Position numbers and translations under genes: made by a program. The notes under the pieces were generated by a model. It saw only the letters and a list, made by a program, of their open reading frames with translations, did no database searches and had not been told where the DNA came from. A stretch of DNA of 64,000 bases from Zymobacter palmae (GTDB lineage: Bacteria; Pseudomonadota; Gammaproteobacteria; Pseudomonadales; Halomonadaceae): NCBI RefSeq assembly GCF_003610015.1, contig NZ_AP018933.1, positions 682,001 to 746,000 on the forward strand, read 5' to 3'. Shown here one piece after another: positions 46,250-54,286 of the stretch (the first letter of the stretch is position 1; each line of letters opens with the position of its first letter).

Positions 46250-46501
46250 CTACTCGGGTTCAGTCTCCGCTTTCGTAGTTTCTGGCGTTGATACCAGCGG
46301 AATGCTCAAATCGTAGATATCCATCATTGTACTGCTTCTATGCCCCAACGCTTCCTGTTTGTCATAGCGTGTGCTGGGCATGTCTGTAATTCCCTGACTT
46401 TTTAAGCCGTAGATGCCAAATCGTTGTGAGGAGTGAACCACTTCTTCATGCAGTAGCAGGGCAATGAAGTGGAGGTAAGCCTGTTCCATTACGATCCACA
46501 T
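46250..46501 (-). pseudogene. Tyrosine integrase, C-terminal fragment
   Basis: 83 residues readable from 46501 to the stop at 46250. YGLKSQGITD corresponds to the box-II region, and ALGHRSSTMMDIYDLSIPLV contains the GH motif and the nucleophilic tyrosine (MDIYD) of phage integrases. The N-terminal ~300 residues are missing; upstream sequence to 46900 has no matching frame. Its position beside attL with the C-terminus facing it is usual for int. It cannot be active as it stands. Confidence 0.72.
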
Positions 46502-46965
46502 GTCAGCAGGGTAAGCATTGGCCTATCCTCATGGCTCCTTCGGTGTAAGGCTGCCGCTTTCGATAGGTATATCGGGTGGCATCGTCTCATTGCTAATGCG
46601 CAAGGTAGATGTTGGATGCTGCTCGAATTAGCGGAATTGAAGTTGGATATTGCTATGCGGTCATCGTGGGGTGGAGATGCTCATGCGAAAAAGGCCTGCC
46701 GCGTGCTTCGTTATCTGCCTTTGGGGAATGAAGGTGCCTCATGTCGGTTGGACAGGTGGCGGCATTGCGTGCGCCCAGCTGAGTGCTGAGCTTGGTAGCG
46801 TGTGCACTCTAAATTCCCGTCGTGTTGGTGTCAAAGAACTTCTTCAGCCCCTTGTGTTAGAGACTTTTGATCATGCATATAGCGCATATATGCGTTATGC
46901 AGCTGTCTGTTACCCGCAGTGAGGCCCATGGTGTCAAAAACATATCCACGCGGAATGATGTTATG
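46502..46965. other. Non-coding island segment
   Basis: About 460 bp without a recognisable gene, presumably where the rest of the integrase and early phage genes were lost. Short frames on the plus strand (46469-46789, 46650-46922) have unconvincing composition. Confidence 0.4.
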
Positions 46966-46996
46966 AAAAAGCCTGCGCTCTATACGCGGGCTTTTT
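46966..46996. terminator. Terminator of the small membrane-protein gene
   Basis: AAAAAGCCTGCG-CTCTATA-CGCGGGCTTTTT hairpin with A and T runs, 20 bases beyond the stop of the minus-strand gene at 47016. Confidence 0.88.
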
Positions 46997-47015
46997 ACTA
47001 TCGCGAGGCGCAAGT

Positions 47016-47300
47016 TTAGCGCGTGACGCAGTAGGTCACGACGGCTACTGCCATCAGCAAAAGCGCAAGCTTACGTTCATGGCGTCGTTGAGCCACTCCC
47101 AGTATGATGGTCTGCAAAATCACCATGCAGGTGACCATCATGACTTTTACAGTGGCCCTGTCGCCTGAATCATCGACAATGTCACCAGGCTGAATGGAAG
47201 GATCTATCTCTGACATCCAGTCGTACTTTGCACCCTGTAGTGCAATCAGCAGTAGCCATAGATAGCCATAGTGTATAAGGTTGATAAAAAACTTGATCAT
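47016..47300 (-). CDS. Small membrane protein, unknown
   Basis: 94 residues with two or three hydrophobic segments (about 3-22, 51-69, 76-92) separated by an acidic periplasmic-looking loop (EIDPSIQPGDIVDDSGDRA). It is followed by its own terminator. I do not recognise it. In a prophage setting, membrane proteins of this size can be superinfection-exclusion or holin-like factors, but nothing specific supports that. Confidence 0.65.
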   Translation of the reverse strand: MIKFFINLIHYGYLWLLLIALQGAKYDWMSEIDPSIQPGDIVDDSGDRATVKVMMVTCMVILQTIILGVAQRRHERKLALLLMAVAVVTYCVTR

Positions 47301-47319
47301 AGTTATCTAAGTCCGCTTA

Positions 47320-47438
47320 GAGCATGTTTAATAACTCCAATGCCCATGTCGTTGAAGAGACGTCAAGTCACAATATGGCGGCAGAAACTGTCTATTTTAG
47401 AAAAGGTAAAACAACCACTCAGGTTATGAAACAGTCTC
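47320..47438 (+). mobile_element. MITE-like 119-bp element, copy 4
   Basis: 119 bp with ends GAGCATGTTTAATAAC and GTTATGAAACAGTCTC, flanked by TTA on both sides (47317-47319, 47439-47441). Its interior matches the copies at 577, 2475 and 8580. Since it sits inside the prophage remnant, it moved after that element integrated, or arrived with it. Confidence 0.82.
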
Positions 47439-47582
47439 TTAGCTGTAGGGATAACCAGCACGTTGCCATTCATTGGAGTGAGGGCAAAGCTATACAGGCA
47501 TAAATGTATATCCCTTTGACATATCCATCTTATGTGGCAGGTTTGGATATACGTAAGGTATATACGCTGGAGGCGTGCCGTT

Positions 47583-47810
47583 ATGCAAACAACGATCTTC
47601 AAAAGTAATCGCAGTCAGGCGGTACGGCTGCCTAAAGCTGTGGCTCTTCCTGATGATGTCAAATACGTCGAAGTCATCGCAGTAGGCCATACGCGCATCA
47701 TCACGCCGGCCAACAAGGTCTGGGATGAGTGGTTCGACGGCGAAAGCATTGGGTCTGACTATATGGCAGATCGTGAGCAGCCATCAGATCAGCCGCGTGA
47801 GGTGTTTTGA
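47583..47810 (+). CDS. vapB: VapB-type antitoxin
   Basis: A 75-residue AbrB/SpoVT-fold antitoxin: MQTTIFKSNRSQAVRLPKA is the swapped-hairpin DNA-binding part and the acidic C-terminus (WDEWFDGESIGSDYMADRE) wraps the toxin. The ATG at 47583 has TGGAGG upstream. The stop overlaps the vapC start (TGATG). It normally represses its own operon. Confidence 0.92.
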   Translation: MQTTIFKSNRSQAVRLPKAVALPDDVKYVEVIAVGHTRIITPANKVWDEWFDGESIGSDYMADREQPSDQPREVF

Positions 47811-48217
47811 TGCTCAAATACATGCTGGATACCAACATCTGTATTTTTACGATCAAGAACAGACCTTCTCATATACGTGATCTGTTCAACCTCCATCATG
47901 GCAGAATGTGCATCAGTACAGTCACGCTCATGGAGCTTATCTACGGCGCAGAGAAAAGTGCTTGTCCTGAACGCAATCTCTCAGTGGTTGAAGGGTTCGC
48001 TGCCAGAGTGACGGTGTTGACGTATGACACACTGGCCGCCGAGCATACAGGGCAATTACGTGCTGAGCAGGCAAAGATAGGTCGCCCTATTGGGCCCTAT
48101 GATCAAATGGTTGCTGGACATGCGCGCAGCCTAGGTTTGATTGTGGTCACGAATAATCGGCGCGAGTTCGACCAAGTCCCAGGACTACGCGTGGAAGACT
48201 GGACACAATCAGTATGA
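47810..48217 (+). CDS. vapC: VapC-type PIN-domain toxin ribonuclease
   Basis: A 135-residue PIN RNase. Acidic residues Asp7 (MLDTNI), Glu42 (TLMELIYG) and Asp98 (GPYDQMVAGHA), with TNNRREF near 114-120, form the metal site. The ATG at 47810 overlaps the vapB stop. Chromosomal VapCs usually cut initiator tRNA or rRNA; here it may stabilise the island. Confidence 0.94.
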   Translation: MLKYMLDTNICIFTIKNRPSHIRDLFNLHHGRMCISTVTLMELIYGAEKSACPERNLSVVEGFAARVTVLTYDTLAAEHTGQLRAEQAKIGRPIGPYDQMVAGHARSLGLIVVTNNRREFDQVPGLRVEDWTQSV

Positions 48218-48220
48218 ATT

Positions 48221-48252
48221 AAACGCTCTGGCAACAACCGGGGCGTTTTTTT
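48221..48252 (+). terminator. Terminator of vapBC
   Basis: AAACGCTCTGG-CAACAA-CCGGGGCGTTTTTTT with one mismatch in the stem and a seven-T run, directly after vapC. From here to about 48480 I see no gene. Confidence 0.8.
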
Positions 48253-48488
48253 ATTTTCACAAGATAGGTTTATCTGTGATATCTGCCGGCAGGTGGTGCG
48301 ACCGTGTCAGACGATGTGACCGGCGATGTTGCTTCACGCGCGGGCTGGACATGTATAAGCCGTCATGTTGATTACTCCCCCTGCCCAAGTAAGAAGTTAT
48401 CACCTTATTATTTCCTTAGCAGAATACTGCCGGAGGCGACTTGCCGTATCTTCGGTGTGACCCCCAATAGCTGACGCGCGTCCTATTT

Positions 48489-49462
48489 ATGCGTGCGGGG
48501 CTTGCGGCGGTCGAGCTTGTCGCACAGGCCGAGTTCATCGAACGCGTGACCAAGCCTACAACGTCGAGCACATCGGTATCGACGTCACTGGCATGGGGGG
48601 ACTCCGTGGCCCAGCTGGTCGAGATGTTCTTTCCCAACGTCACTCGTTACCGCTATACGCCGGATCTCAAGTCGGCGATGGTACGCCAGACCCAGCAGAT
48701 TATCCGCAAACAGCGCCAGCAGTTCACTGCGCTGGCACTGGACTTTTTGACCTTCGGCAACGCTACCTGCACCCGATCTATAGCCGCCTTGGCAACCTGA
48801 TGGCCCTTGATGTGCCGCGCGCCAAGTACGTGCGCCGTGGCCTTGATCTTGACACCTACTATTGGGTGCCGCTGTACGGACAAGAAGAAGCCTTTACCAC
48901 CCCGCCGTGGCACCTGATGCAACCAGGCATTGATCAAGAGGTCTACGGCGAGCCGGACTATATCGGCGCGCTGGACTCAATCCAACTCAACAAGGAAGCG
49001 ACCACGTTCCGCCTGCGCTACTACCGCAACGGCAGCCATGCGGGGTTCATTCTGTACACCACCGGCGACAAGATTGATCCCACTGATCAGGACAACATGC
49101 GCAAGGCATTGAAGGACTCGAAAGGCCCCGGCAACTTCCGCAACTTCTACATGCACATCACCGATGGCAACAAAGACTCGGTGAACCTAATCCCGATCAG
49201 TGAGATTGCGGCAAAGGATGATTTTCAAGCGATCAAAGGGCAGACCCGCGACGACCAGCTGGCCGCACATCGCGTACCGCCGCAGCTGATGGGGATCATC
49301 CCCAACAATACCGGCGGCTTTGGGGACATTGAGAAAGCGGCGGCCGTGTTCGTGGCCAACGAACTGGAACCGCTGCAGGAAACGCTATCGGAGTTCAACG
49401 ATATGATTGGGCAAGAGGTGGTCCGCTTCGCCCCGTTCAGCCTTAGCCAGCCCCGTTCATAG
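48489..49462 (+). pseudogene. Fused remnant of P2-type terminase (gpP) and portal (gpQ)
   Basis: The first part resembles the C-terminal nuclease region of P2 gpP, split by frame changes: VAQAEFIERVT (to ~48555), then YNVEHIGIDVTGMG in another frame, then back after a six-G run to VAQLVEMFFPNVTRYRYTPDLK. At about 48715 it jumps into gpQ (FTALALDFLTFGNA), shifts frame again near 48770, and continues to the true portal end: AKYVRRGLDLDTYYWVP, INQEVYG-like (IDQEVYGEPDYIGALD), GDIEKAAAVFVANELEPLQ, stop at 49462. P then Q in the same direction is the P2 gene order, so an internal deletion joined them. Not functional. Confidence 0.85.
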
Positions 49463-49484
49463 TCCCTGCGTTATACCGATATCT

Positions 49485-49510
49485 AAGCCGCCCGCGAGGC
49501 GGCTTTTTTT
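49485..49510 (+). terminator. Terminator after the portal remnant
   Basis: AAGCCGCC-CGCGA-GGCGGCTT followed by a long T-run, 22 bases after the portal stop. Confidence 0.88.
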
Positions 49511-49808
49511 CGTCTGTTCGACAGCGAGACCCTCCCCCCCACCACCTCGGCGAGACCTCAACGCCACACGCCACCACGCGCAGTTGCCCCCCGCGCCTGC
49601 GGTTTCTAAATAGGTCGATTTTTATGCAGGGGGGAAGGATACGAAACAGCCCGCATGATGCGGGCTGTAGCGAAATTTTGAGGGCAAAAAAATTATGCGG
49701 ATTTATGCGTTTTGAAAAAAACTTATCATTTACTATCCTTGACTAGTCTAGTGTGAAAAATTTTGTTCTAGATAGTTTGGTGCTATCAATTATTATGGGA
49801 GTAGTGAG
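49511..49808. other. Junction region between portal remnant and SIR2 gene
   Basis: Composition drops sharply here. The left part is C-rich (CCTCCCCCCCCACCACCTC at 49529-49548), where P2-type phages would carry their cos site just past Q. A hairpin ACAGCCCGC-ATGAT-GCGGGCTGT lies at about 49646-49668. The right part is AT-rich with TTGACT at 49739-49744 as a possible -35 for the next gene. No cos core could be identified with certainty. Confidence 0.4.
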
Positions 49809-52184
49809 ATGAAAATAATGGATGTTAACTCTGCTGAGTTTAAAGAAATGATTAAACTATGTATAAATACCACAGGGTTAATTCCTGTTATCGGCGCCGG
49901 ATTTACCAAAGGTGAGAAGGCTCTAGGAGGAACAGTACCTGATGGCAATGGACTAATAGATTTGATGATAGGTAGATTGAAAAAAGAAGGTAATCTAGAA
50001 GAAAGTAAGATATCTCGACTTTGTGAAAAAAAAGATTTTAAGTCAGTTTCAAGGTACTATTTATCTCAACGTTATGTTTCTAGGGAATCTTTTGTTGAAG
50101 ATATAAAAAATAATTTCACAAAAGTTGAGCTTAGTTATTTGAAAAAAAGATTTATCGAAAATAAATGGAGATATGTATATACTTTAAATATTGATGATGC
50201 TATCGAAAGGCAAAACAAAAATCTAACCAAAATACTGCCATATAAGAAAATAGAAAAACGAGCAAATGATATAAACCTTGTTTATAAGGTGCATGGGTGT
50301 GCGATGGAAGAATGTACTTATATTCAAGAAAGTACACTTGTTTTTACAGATCTTCAATATGTGAGAAGCTTGATAAAAAATGAGCATATATTGCAAGCGC
50401 TAAGATCTGATATGTTAGAAAGTAACATGCTATACATCGGGTGTAGTCTAAGCAGAGAAATTGACTTGATGTATTCTGTTTCAGGTGAAAAAGAAGATGA
50501 TTTTATTGAGTCTAAAAAAATCTTTATAACTCGAAATTGCCCAGATGAAATGATGATGGATGAAATAGAAGATTATGGCATAAATGTAGTGGGGCTTCTT
50601 GAAAATTATGATGATATATATCGAGTAGTAAATGAAGCATTTCTATTCGGAGCTGGAGATGAAACCTCGATATTCGATAACTTTGACAGTAAAAATATAA
50701 AAAAAATAAGCAGTGAAAAAAACTCTAATATATCTTTTATGTTACAAGGAGGCGCTGTTTTTAAAGAAGGAGACAATAGCAATAAAAATTTTAGTATTCC
50801 TTGTTATAGCATCGATAGAAGCCTTACTCCCGACGTGATAAAGTCAATCTTGTCTACACCATTTACCATAATAAAAGGTAGGCGTTTTTCAGGCAAGTCC
50901 CTATTTCTTAAAAATTTATCTCAAAAAATAAAAGATAAAAAAGTTTATTTTGTTCCGTCTTCTTTTTCTCTTAATGTAAATGAAATAGAGAAAATATGCA
51001 GCGTGAAAGACTCCATATTTTTAATAGATAGTAATGTTATTACATATCTGGAAGCATCAAAAATAAGAGCTTTTAAAAAACAAATAATTGATAGTGGCGT
51101 TAAGTTTTTAATAGCATGCAATCCTACGGAAATAGATGTGGCAAATACTTTTAGCAGCCTAGAAATAGAAACAGGTTTTTTCGAGTTAAAAAATAGGTTC
51201 GATCTTGATGAGTTACAGAATTTTAATGAGAAAGTATCAGAATTGGGAATAATCGAGTGGAAAAAGGATTGTAATTTTTTAGATAATTCTTATGCAACTG
51301 CAAGAAATTATCCTCAGATGAAACAGGAAATATTTGATTATCCAAAAATAAATAAAAAAGAATTTAAATTGTTAATACTTCTTGCTCTTTTGGATAAAGT
51401 GTATATTTCTCTTGGACGCGAGATAGGTTTCGGAAATAATGAAGCTAATGATTTTAGTAAAAAATATAGCCCCATAGTGGAAATTATAGAAACGACAAAA
51501 GAAGAAGAAAACCACAAATCTAAATTTAAACTGGTATCAAATTCCAAGACTTGGCTATTTAGTATAATTAAAGACTATATGACGGATAGTCTGAAAGATA
51601 ATGAATTGTCAGAAGTTATGATCGAAATGATCTCTCATTTTTATAAAAATAAACAACTTGAAGAAGTTGGAAAGAAACTCATTATGTTTGATACTGTCAA
51701 CCAGTTTTTTTCAAGAGAAAGAGGTGCCGGAAGGCTTTTAATAAAACTTTACGAAGATTTGCAGCCAATTTTGAGTCATGATCCTGATTACTGGCTACAA
51801 AGAGCCAAAGCAATGGGCAAAATAGTAAAAGATCCCCGTCATATATTTGACGCCATAGATTATGCAAAAAAAGCATATAACGATGGGAAAAGGAGTAAGA
51901 CATTAACAAATGCAGAGTTTACCATTGCAAACTTATATGGATTGCTTTGTAATCAAGATGGATATAAAGATGAAAATATTATTAGCAGTGCAATAGGTTG
52001 GTATTATTCTGCGATAAAAAACCATAATTATAATAAAAGTTATTTGGAATCTATGCTGGAAATTACAAAAGATAAAAAAGGCAATCTATACAATCTGTGT
52101 TCAAAAATAATGTCTAACAATATAAAATTAGACTCTGAAGCAAGAGAGAGTTACAATGAAATAATGCGTTTTATACGGCAATAG
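49809..52184 (+). CDS. SIR2-domain / P-loop protein, putative anti-phage defence
   Basis: 791 residues, strongly AT-rich and AT-codon-biased compared with all neighbours, a sign of recent transfer. Residues 1-285 form a SIR2-like domain: GLIPVIGAGFTKG (23-35, NAD-binding GAG at 29-31), YTLNIDD (124-130), VHG (His162) and LYIGCSLS (208-215). About 350-410 carries a P-loop-like GRRFSGKS (357-364) and a Walker-B-like SIFLIDSN (402-409). The rest is helical with TPR-like stretches (DPDYWLQRAKAMGKI, HIFDAIDYAKKAYNDG). This order resembles SIR2-STAND/Avs and DSR proteins, which destroy NAD when a phage is sensed. The ATG has GGGAGTAGTGAG upstream. It stands alone beside the portal remnant. Confidence 0.85.
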   Translation: MKIMDVNSAEFKEMIKLCINTTGLIPVIGAGFTKGEKALGGTVPDGNGLIDLMIGRLKKEGNLEESKISRLCEKKDFKSVSRYYLSQRYVSRESFVEDIKNNFTKVELSYLKKRFIENKWRYVYTLNIDDAIERQNKNLTKILPYKKIEKRANDINLVYKVHGCAMEECTYIQESTLVFTDLQYVRSLIKNEHILQALRSDMLESNMLYIGCSLSREIDLMYSVSGEKEDDFIESKKIFITRNCPDEMMMDEIEDYGINVVGLLENYDDIYRVVNEAFLFGAGDETSIFDNFDSKNIKKISSEKNSNISFMLQGGAVFKEGDNSNKNFSIPCYSIDRSLTPDVIKSILSTPFTIIKGRRFSGKSLFLKNLSQKIKDKKVYFVPSSFSLNVNEIEKICSVKDSIFLIDSNVITYLEASKIRAFKKQIIDSGVKFLIACNPTEIDVANTFSSLEIETGFFELKNRFDLDELQNFNEKVSELGIIEWKKDCNFLDNSYATARNYPQMKQEIFDYPKINKKEFKLLILLALLDKVYISLGREIGFGNNEANDFSKKYSPIVEIIETTKEEENHKSKFKLVSNSKTWLFSIIKDYMTDSLKDNELSEVMIEMISHFYKNKQLEEVGKKLIMFDTVNQFFSRERGAGRLLIKLYEDLQPILSHDPDYWLQRAKAMGKIVKDPRHIFDAIDYAKKAYNDGKRSKTLTNAEFTIANLYGLLCNQDGYKDENIISSAIGWYYSAIKNHNYNKSYLESMLEITKDKKGNLYNLCSKIMSNNIKLDSEARESYNEIMRFIRQ

Positions 52185-52197
52185 ATCGAGATATTTT

Positions 52198-52229
52198 GGC
52201 ACTTATATGGTGGTATAAGTGCCTTTTTA
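52198..52229 (+). terminator. Terminator of the SIR2 gene
   Basis: GGCACTTATA-TGGTGG-TATAAGTGCC followed by TTTTTAT, a perfect 10-bp stem 14 bases after the stop. Confidence 0.93.
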
Positions 52230-52276
52230 TTTTGCTAAATACAAGCAATGCTGTTATATGTTGAGTTCTAGTGTGG

Positions 52277-52307
52277 CTGTTAATCATTGGGTCGCAGGTT
52301 CGAGTCC
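52277..52307 (+). repeat. attR core (31 bp), tRNA-Asn 3' remnant
   Basis: Identical to 46109-46139, from the anticodon loop to the T arm. The following bases (AGTCAGGGGAGCCATCTGAA) diverge from a real acceptor stem, so it is not a functional tRNA. It marks the right boundary of the island. Confidence 0.88.
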
Positions 52308-52843
52308 AGTCAGGGGAGCCATCTGAACCCCTTTGTTTTTCCTGCCGTTTAATATTTTACAGCGCCATCTTTCCCCTCAGTCCTTTGCGCCTTCACATAA
52401 ATCCCTTCGTGCTGCTTACATTCTGCATTTCTCTCATCCACGAACCTCCATACTCCTCATGCATCCGTCCCAGTCGTTGCTGATCATTGAGGCCGAATGT
52501 CTGCAGAACATGAATCATCCCCTCTTGCTTGTATAGCCGCTAACAATAGCCGCAGTGTTACAGGCCGTAGGCTCTCTGGCTTTTTGCAGTGAGTCTTCAA
52601 GCCGTATATGATCGGGCGCGATCGCCAAGAGTCTGATCTATAAGGATCTGTAGGCTTCTGGAGTGTTTCTCTTTATGTCCATATGCGGGCGGCATTGCGC
52701 GTGCCGATATTATGTGGACATGTGTACGTCCTGTCCTGTGGATCACGAACAATCAGGCCGTGAAGGCTGCGTCATCTTTATTTAGCGGGTCCGCCACTGC
52801 TGTTAGGCGTGGGTCCGTTACCATTCACGAATAGGGGATATTC
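52308..52843. other. Intergenic right of the island
   Basis: About 540 bp without a convincing gene, beyond the att remnant. Two overlapping short frames (52271-52483, 52333-52536) have no ribosome binding site or recognisable sequence. Confidence 0.4.
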
Positions 52844-53356
52844 ATGAAATTGAAATTAGCGACTTTGGCCGTGCTGGCGTCTTTATCCGTGCATGCGAAT
52901 GCGGAATGGATGGTCAGTCTGGATCCTTCAGCGTTCTCTGATAAGGAAGAGGGGTTCATCACCAGTGACGACGACAGCGATCAGTCCATCATCTTTGACT
53001 GTGAAGACGATACGCTGTCGGTGTCCTTGATCGAAGAGTATGAGGAGCGGGCGGATGAAGAGCTCAATTCTGATCTGAGTTCTGCCATGCGCTTGAAGGT
53101 CGGTCAGGAAACGCTCGATTTCGGGCCGACGGAGATCGTGCGCCGTAACAGTCACTATGTGGGGGTGGAATCCCAGCGTGAAAAGGATGCGGTGCGGGCG
53201 CTCTATATGGTGCGCAATGCCAAGGGGCCGATCACCATGGGGGTCAAGCTGGATGGGGAGCCTCTCAGCATGACCGTATCCTCGGCGGGGGCTCGCAATG
53301 CGGCCGATCGGATTGCGAAGGCGTGCCATATCGACCTGACCAATAAGACGTGGTGA
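52844..53356 (+). CDS. Secreted protein, unknown
   Basis: 170 residues. A signal peptide (MKLKLATLAVLASLSVHANA, cleaved before EWMVS) is followed by an acidic domain with two cysteines (FDCEDDTL and KACHIDL) that could form a disulfide. The closing AADRIAKACHIDL resembles the tail of small periplasmic proteins seen in some secretion loci, but I cannot name a family. The ATG lies after AGGGGA. Standalone gene. Confidence 0.75.
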   Translation: MKLKLATLAVLASLSVHANAEWMVSLDPSAFSDKEEGFITSDDDSDQSIIFDCEDDTLSVSLIEEYEERADEELNSDLSSAMRLKVGQETLDFGPTEIVRRNSHYVGVESQREKDAVRALYMVRNAKGPITMGVKLDGEPLSMTVSSAGARNAADRIAKACHIDLTNKTW

Positions 53357-53600
53357 AAGATCGTACGACCCTAATCTAACCCGATAGCGCCTTGGTGTGC
53401 CGAGGTGTGCCCGTATCTTTTGCCGGTATTGTTGCTTGCCTTGATAAGGGCACGAAACGCCCACGCTATGGGCTTGCCGTGAGTTATTCTCGGCAGCAAC
53501 CGATCTGGTGATCAAGGCGATACGGCTATAAAGGCGAAGGAGTATCAATAGCAAGGCACTCTTGTGGTGTCTTGGTACGATATCCACGCTCCTTTATATA

Positions 53601-53636
53601 AGAAGGCCTATATCATTCAGGATATAGGCCTTCTTG
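53601..53636. terminator. Bidirectional terminator
   Basis: AAGAAGGCCTATATC-ATTCAG-GATATAGGCCTTCTT, a perfect 15-bp stem just before the end of the minus-strand DUF2501 gene. Confidence 0.92.
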
Positions 53637-53647
53637 TTATCACATGC

Positions 53648-54163
53648 TCAATTAATGAAGTTCTTGCCCTGCTTCAGGATGATATCACACGCTTTTGTTC
53701 GAGCTTTCTTGGCAACAGGAGTGTTCTTGAGGCTGTCCAGATTGATCTGTTGTCCGTTACTGGTATTAAGAATACCCGCCAGCCCTTGGGTATAGTCGGT
53801 CTGCTGCTCCTGTTCCTGCGTGCCTGTCAGGCCCAGTTTGTTCATTAGCTGCGTCTTGACGTTTTCGGCATTGGTGGCCGATACCAGTTTCTGCTGCATG
53901 CAGTATTGCAGTACGCCGGTGGCGTTGCTCATGGTGCCGGAGCTCAGTGTCTGGTTGTTACCGTTCAGCAGCCCTGTCAGGGCGCTTCCCGCCGTGGCGG
54001 TGGTTGAGGCCGACGTGGTGGCCGATGATGTGTTGCTTTGTGTTTGGCCGAGCTGGCCAAGTGCTCCGGAAAGGGAGTCCTGCAGGCTTACGGCCTGTAC
54101 GCCGCTTGCCGCCAGTGCGGCCGCGATACCGAGGGCGCTCGCGATGCCTTTGATTGATTTCAT
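53648..54163 (-). CDS. DUF2501 (YjjA-like) secreted protein
   Basis: 171 residues from the ATG at 54163 (CAGGAG upstream). A signal peptide ends near GVQA-VS. A Ser/Thr/Ala-rich linker (about 42-62) precedes the conserved DUF2501 C-terminus: ATGVLQYCMQQKLV, VKTQLMNKLGL, YTQGLAGIL, VAKKARTKACDIILKQGKNFI, with two cysteines. Periplasmic; function unknown. It is downstream of the levansucrase gene but separated by a terminator. Confidence 0.86.
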   Translation of the reverse strand: MKSIKGIASALGIAAALAASGVQAVSLQDSLSGALGQLGQTQSNTSSATTSASTTATAGSALTGLLNGNNQTLSSGTMSNATGVLQYCMQQKLVSATNAENVKTQLMNKLGLTGTQEQEQQTDYTQGLAGILNTSNGQQINLDSLKNTPVAKKARTKACDIILKQGKNFIN

Positions 54164-54217
54164 CGTATGGAACTCCTGTTCTTTGATGGAAAAATAGGAT
54201 ATCGCTTGGGGTAGGTA

Positions 54218-54252
54218 AACGCGAGCCAACCGCTCTGGTTGGCTCGCGTTTT
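54218..54252. terminator. Terminator of the levansucrase gene
   Basis: AAACGCGAGCCAACC-GCTCT-GGTTGGCTCGCGTTT, a long perfect hairpin 35 bases beyond the levansucrase stop on the minus strand. Confidence 0.92.
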
Positions 54253-54286
54253 ATTGATATGGCGTTGCTTAAACGGTGTGTAACCA

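Larger units (their letters stand above)
46109..52307. mobile_element. Integrated island / P2-type prophage remnant at tRNA-Asn
   Basis: A ~6.2-kb block bounded by 31-bp direct repeats of the tRNA-Asn 3' half. From left: an integrase C-terminal fragment next to the left end, a small membrane protein, a 119-bp MITE-like element, vapBC, a decayed terminase-portal fusion of P2-like phage, and an AT-rich SIR2/P-loop gene. Base composition varies sharply between parts. The composition and a tRNA att site mark an eroded P2-like prophage that kept its accessory genes. Confidence 0.85.

Noticed and set aside
49520-49563. Definite P2 cos site
   Set aside because: The C-rich tract is in the right place, but I cannot match the 19-base P2 cos core confidently; kept only as an inference.
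46109-52307. CRISPR array or larger functional prophage
   Set aside because: No regularly spaced repeats anywhere in the window, and the phage genes left are an integrase fragment and a broken terminase-portal fusion.
52244-52320. Third tRNA-Asn gene at the right island end
   Set aside because: Only the 3' half is present, the D arm and the 5' acceptor strand are missing, and the 3' acceptor strand is mutated; it is an att remnant.
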